A stretch of 47,697 nucleotides of DNA from Patescibacteria group bacterium (lineage in GTDB: Bacteria; Patescibacteriota; Minisyncoccia; UBA6257; Brennerbacteraceae): positions 14,532-62,228 of the forward strand of contig JBFMGR010000003.1 in the NCBI GenBank assembly GCA_040753135.1, given 5' to 3'. The notes under the pieces were generated by a model. It saw nothing but the letters and a program-made list of their open reading frames with translations. It was not told the DNA's origin and ran no database searches. Positions 45,706 to 47,697 of this stretch are shown piece by piece (the stretch's first letter is position 1; every line of letters starts with the position of its first letter). A program made the translations under genes and the position numbers.

Positions 45706-46596
45706 ATGAAGCAAATTCCTAAACCGGCCATAGTTTTGATTTTGTTGGTAATAATTTTAAGCGCTTTTAGTTATTTAATTTGGCAGTATTATCTTGTTTA
45801 TCAGGAGCTGGCGCGAACCAATAAAAAATTGATTTTTGTTAGTCAGACTTTTTCTAACTTGGCCGATTGGTTTGGGAAAGATGTTTTTCAGCTTAAGATT
45901 GCCAATCAAAACTTGACCAATCTATTAAAATCAGAACAAGGCAAAAACCAGTTTTTTGCTAAACAAATCTCCGGTATCCAGAGCACGGTCAGCGATTTGG
46001 AAAAATTAAACCAGCTTGATGAAGAGCTTTTGAAAAAATATTCCAAGGTTTATTTTTTGAACGAGCATTATCTGCCCCAGCAGCTTTCAATCATTGATAA
46101 AAAATACGCTTATAATCAGAACGAAGTTTATCAGATTCACAGCCAAGCCAAGCCGTATCTGTATCAAATGCTTGAAGCGGCTGATTCTGACGGAATGCCA
46201 ATAAAAATAATTTCCGCCTACCGGTCTTTTGCCGACCAAGCCAATTTGAAATCAAGTTATAAAATGGTTTATGGTTCAGGAGCAAATCAGTTTTCCGCTG
46301 ACCAAGGATATTCCGAGCACCAGCTCGGCACCGCAATTGATTTAACCACCCCGGAACTGGGCGCGGAATTTTATGATTTTGCCAAAACGCCGGCTTACCA
46401 ATGGTTATTAAACAATGCTTATAAATACGGCTTTATCTTGTCTTATCCGGAAAATAACGCTTATTATGTTTTTGAGCCATGGCATTGGCGTTTTGTTGGC
46501 GTAATGCTGGCAACCGAACTTCATACTCAAAACAGGCATTTTTACGATTTAGACCAGCGGGAAATAGACAGGTATCTGATTAATATATTTGATTAA
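45706..46596 (+). CDS. D-alanyl-D-alanine carboxypeptidase (VanY/M15B family)
   Basis: VanY-type enzymes trim the terminal D-Ala of peptidoglycan stem peptides outside the membrane. I choose the ATG at 45706 because a TGCTAAAAT extended -10 (TAAAAT 45692-45697) lies exactly 8 bases before it; the ORF also opens at 45688. The protein has one N-terminal membrane anchor (AIVLILLVIILSAFSYLIW), a coiled stretch, and the catalytic domain with SAYRSFADQANL, GYSEHQLGTAIDL (zinc His and Asp) and EPWHWRFVG (Glu and zinc His). Complete. Confidence 0.93.
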   Translation: MKQIPKPAIVLILLVIILSAFSYLIWQYYLVYQELARTNKKLIFVSQTFSNLADWFGKDVFQLKIANQNLTNLLKSEQGKNQFFAKQISGIQSTVSDLEKLNQLDEELLKKYSKVYFLNEHYLPQQLSIIDKKYAYNQNEVYQIHSQAKPYLYQMLEAADSDGMPIKIISAYRSFADQANLKSSYKMVYGSGANQFSADQGYSEHQLGTAIDLTTPELGAEFYDFAKTPAYQWLLNNAYKYGFILSYPENNAYYVFEPWHWRFVGVMLATELHTQNRHFYDLDQREIDRYLINIFD

Positions 46597-46601
46597 AATT
46601 T

Positions 46602-47012
46602 ATGAGGCAGTATGTTGGTGTTATTTTAATAAATTCAAAGGGTTTTGTTTTGGCCCAGCATCGGGATAATAATCCCGAGATTATCGGGCCGAACACTTGG
46701 TGCACTGTTGGCGGCAGTGTTGACGGCAATGATTTGTCTTTAAAGCAGGCGGCGAAAAGGGAATTAGAAGAAGAAACCGGTTATAAAGTAAGAGAAGGGG
46801 AACTGGAACTGCTTGTTTAGGATAAATATTTAAGCGAGAAGGGAGATCGGATTCAAAGAATAATTTTTTGGGCGCGCTGCGATGAAAAGCAAACAATTCA
46901 TTGTTATGAAGGCCAAGAAATTAGGTTTATTTCTCTGGAAGAAGTTGAATCTTTGAATTTTTACCAGGGGCACAGAGAGTTTTTTAAAAAAGCTTTAGGA
47001 AAATTTAAATAA
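46602..47012 (+). pseudogene. NUDIX hydrolase interrupted by an in-frame amber codon
   Basis: Residues 1-72 (MRQYVGVILINSKGFVLAQHRD ... WCTVGGSVDGND, then AAKRELEEETGY, the NUDIX box) end at TAG 46818-46820. The same frame continues without another stop for 63 codons (DKYLSEKGDRIQRIIFWARC ... YEGQEIRFISLEEVESLNF ... HREFFKKALGKFK) to TAA at 47012. The second half is normal NUDIX sequence. A complete enzyme would be about 136 residues. The break is a point nonsense mutation, a sequencing error, or stop readthrough. The gene starts 5 bases after vanY. Confidence 0.8.
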
Positions 47013-47022
47013 TTAAAAGATT

Positions 47023-47310
47023 ATGATTGATTTTATAAAATACTCGCTCTGGCCAGCAGTAAAGGTAAAGCTGACTTATTGGTGGTGGGTAATTAAGTAT
47101 CAAGGCAAAAAAAATATTCCGCCGGAATTGATTTTTGGCAAAATGTCTGAATCAATGAACCGGATGCAGGACGGCTTGCTTCAAGCTTTGCGTCATAGCC
47201 CGGATGATATTAGCGAAGAAGAAAAACAAGAACTCTTAAAACTACTGCGTTTGGCTGATTCTTTAGAAAAAGAGATTAACCAAGCAAAAACTGAAAATCA
47301 AGAAAAATAA
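47023..47310 (+). CDS. Small hypothetical protein
   Basis: The 95 residues begin with an aromatic-rich stretch (IDFIKYSLWPAVKVKLTYWWWVIKYQ) that could associate with the membrane, and end with a helical, acidic region (EEEKQELLKLLRLADSLEKEINQ). I know no family. It starts 10 bases after the NUDIX stop and is probably cotranscribed with it. Confidence 0.55.
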   Translation: MIDFIKYSLWPAVKVKLTYWWWVIKYQGKKNIPPELIFGKMSESMNRMQDGLLQALRHSPDDISEEEKQELLKLLRLADSLEKEINQAKTENQEK

Positions 47311-47386
47311 TATTTAGGAAGTATTTAGGAAGTCCGACTTCCGTAGATAGATACATAGATAAAGTTGATTAACTTGCCAATGCAGG

Positions 47387-47430
47387 TATTTCTATTTAAA
47401 TTCCGCGATCGCGGGATTTAAATAGAAATA
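47387..47430. repeat. 44-bp palindrome
   Basis: tatttctatttaaattccgcga is followed by its reverse complement, with one G-T exception (47402/47415). The centre is ccgcgatcgcgg. It may terminate the gene before it, or be a protein-binding site. Confidence 0.75.
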
Positions 47431-47505
47431 AAAAACAGAAAAAATAACAATCCCCGGTTAGACAATAAACCAATTAATCAGCCAAGATGTATAATTATTC
47501 GGGTC

Positions 47506-47533
47506 TTGACAAACAAAGATTCTTTGCTATACT
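47506..47533 (+). promoter_or_regulatory. Strong promoter near the contig end
   Basis: TTGACA (47506-47511) and TATACT (47528-47533) are separated by 16 bases with an extended TGC before the -10. Confidence 0.8.
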
Positions 47534-47539
47534 AACAAC

Positions 47540-47607
47540 GTCTTCAGGCGAAAGGCTTCGGCCCGGAACCCGAAGACACTGGAGAACTCCGCTTCGGCGG
47601 AGTTTTC
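47540..47607 (+). ncRNA. Candidate small RNA
   Basis: The start expected from the promoter is near 47540. gtcttc (47540-47545) pairs with gaagac (47572-47577); inside lie ggc-ttcg-gcc and an alternative cttcgg/ccgaag. A terminator aactccgc-ttcg-gcggagtt (47585-47604) then TTTT follows. No start codon lies inside. It may be a free-standing small RNA or a riboswitch-like leader of a gene past the contig end; a second TATAAT lies at 47627. Confidence 0.5.
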
Positions 47608-47661
47608 CATTTGGTTTAATTTATGCTATAATTATTCAGCACTTCTTCTCCTTCTGAAGGA

Positions 47662-47697
47662 GGGGGGGGGGGGGGGGGGCGGGGGCGCCCCCCCCCA
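47662..47697. other. Poly-G/C contig-end artefact
   Basis: A run of G from 47662, broken by one C, then gcgcccccc, is unlike anything else in the window and lies exactly at its end. It is most likely a sequencing or assembly artefact. Confidence 0.85.

Noticed and set aside
47540-47607. Glycine riboswitch, from CAGGCGAAAGG and ACTGGAGA
   Set aside because: These fragments loosely resemble the 3' half of the aptamer, but the essential GCCGAAG core and 5' stem are missing.
47662-47697. G-rich tract as a quadruplex or telomere-like end
   Set aside because: A nearly pure G run followed by C at the exact contig end is best explained by a sequencing or assembly artefact.

Overview
The window reads as a chromosomal contig end from a member of the Candidate Phyla Radiation (Patescibacteria, most like the Parcubacteria group). 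The reasons are the by-eye G+C of about 40%, very small housekeeping proteins, a reduced division cluster (mraZ, rsmH, an ftsL-like gene, ftsI, murF), many compact CPR-type membrane proteins, and AT-rich low-complexity gene spacers. TGA, TAG and TAA all act as stops, so the UGA-to-Gly code of Gracilibacteria/Absconditabacteria is excluded. The last ~35 bases are a poly-G/C run that looks like an assembly artefact.

Layout. 1-540: a small lipoprotein-like gene whose whole coding sequence is tiled with inverted repeats. 566-1986: rplJ-rplL behind an L10 leader with a possible attenuator. 2004-4483: a membrane protein, a YbaK-type deacylase, an unknown protein and tRNA-Val. 4523-11275: ychF, then mraZ, rsmH, ftsL-like, ftsI and murF, with a GIY-YIG gene between near-inverted repeats inserted before murF. 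11283-13086: a repeat-rich accessory stretch with short Shine-Dalgarno-led genes, tRNA-Thr and palindromic repeats. 13087-24378: a surface glycan cluster (Wzx-type flippase, glycosyltransferases, methyltransferases, AsnB). 24390-29967: a small winged-helix regulator bracketed by twin 32-bp palindromes, lemA-htpX-GGDEF, tRNA-Ser with a duplicated 3' end, and membrane and unknown genes. 29968-33141: dnaG and rpoD. 33196-37991 (minus): a Ca2+-type P-type ATPase with a Cache/cohesin-like membrane protein. 38245-41125: tRNA-Asn, a P1B-like ATPase of foreign composition, and a DUF5320/DUF134 pair. 41167-47310: a PQQ-repeat protein, small membrane proteins, an MGMT-TsaC fusion, a VanY peptidase, a broken NUDIX gene and two candidate small RNAs.

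Two translation-start styles coexist. Most ordinary genes show no Shine-Dalgarno sequence, and several have their ATG 8-9 bases after a -10 box, as expected of leaderless mRNAs. In contrast, a set of very short genes (26, 11519 minus, 12308, 12574, 29581, 44081 minus, 44274 minus, 44376) have a strong AGGAG(G) and mostly a terminator, and several are packed with consecutive hairpins. A candidate RNA at 45481-45622 displays an anti-Shine-Dalgarno-like CACCTCC in a hairpin loop. Together these suggest a structured, SD-dependent small-gene class that could be controlled separately from the housekeeping genes. That link is inference; the repeats, SD motifs and loop are directly visible.
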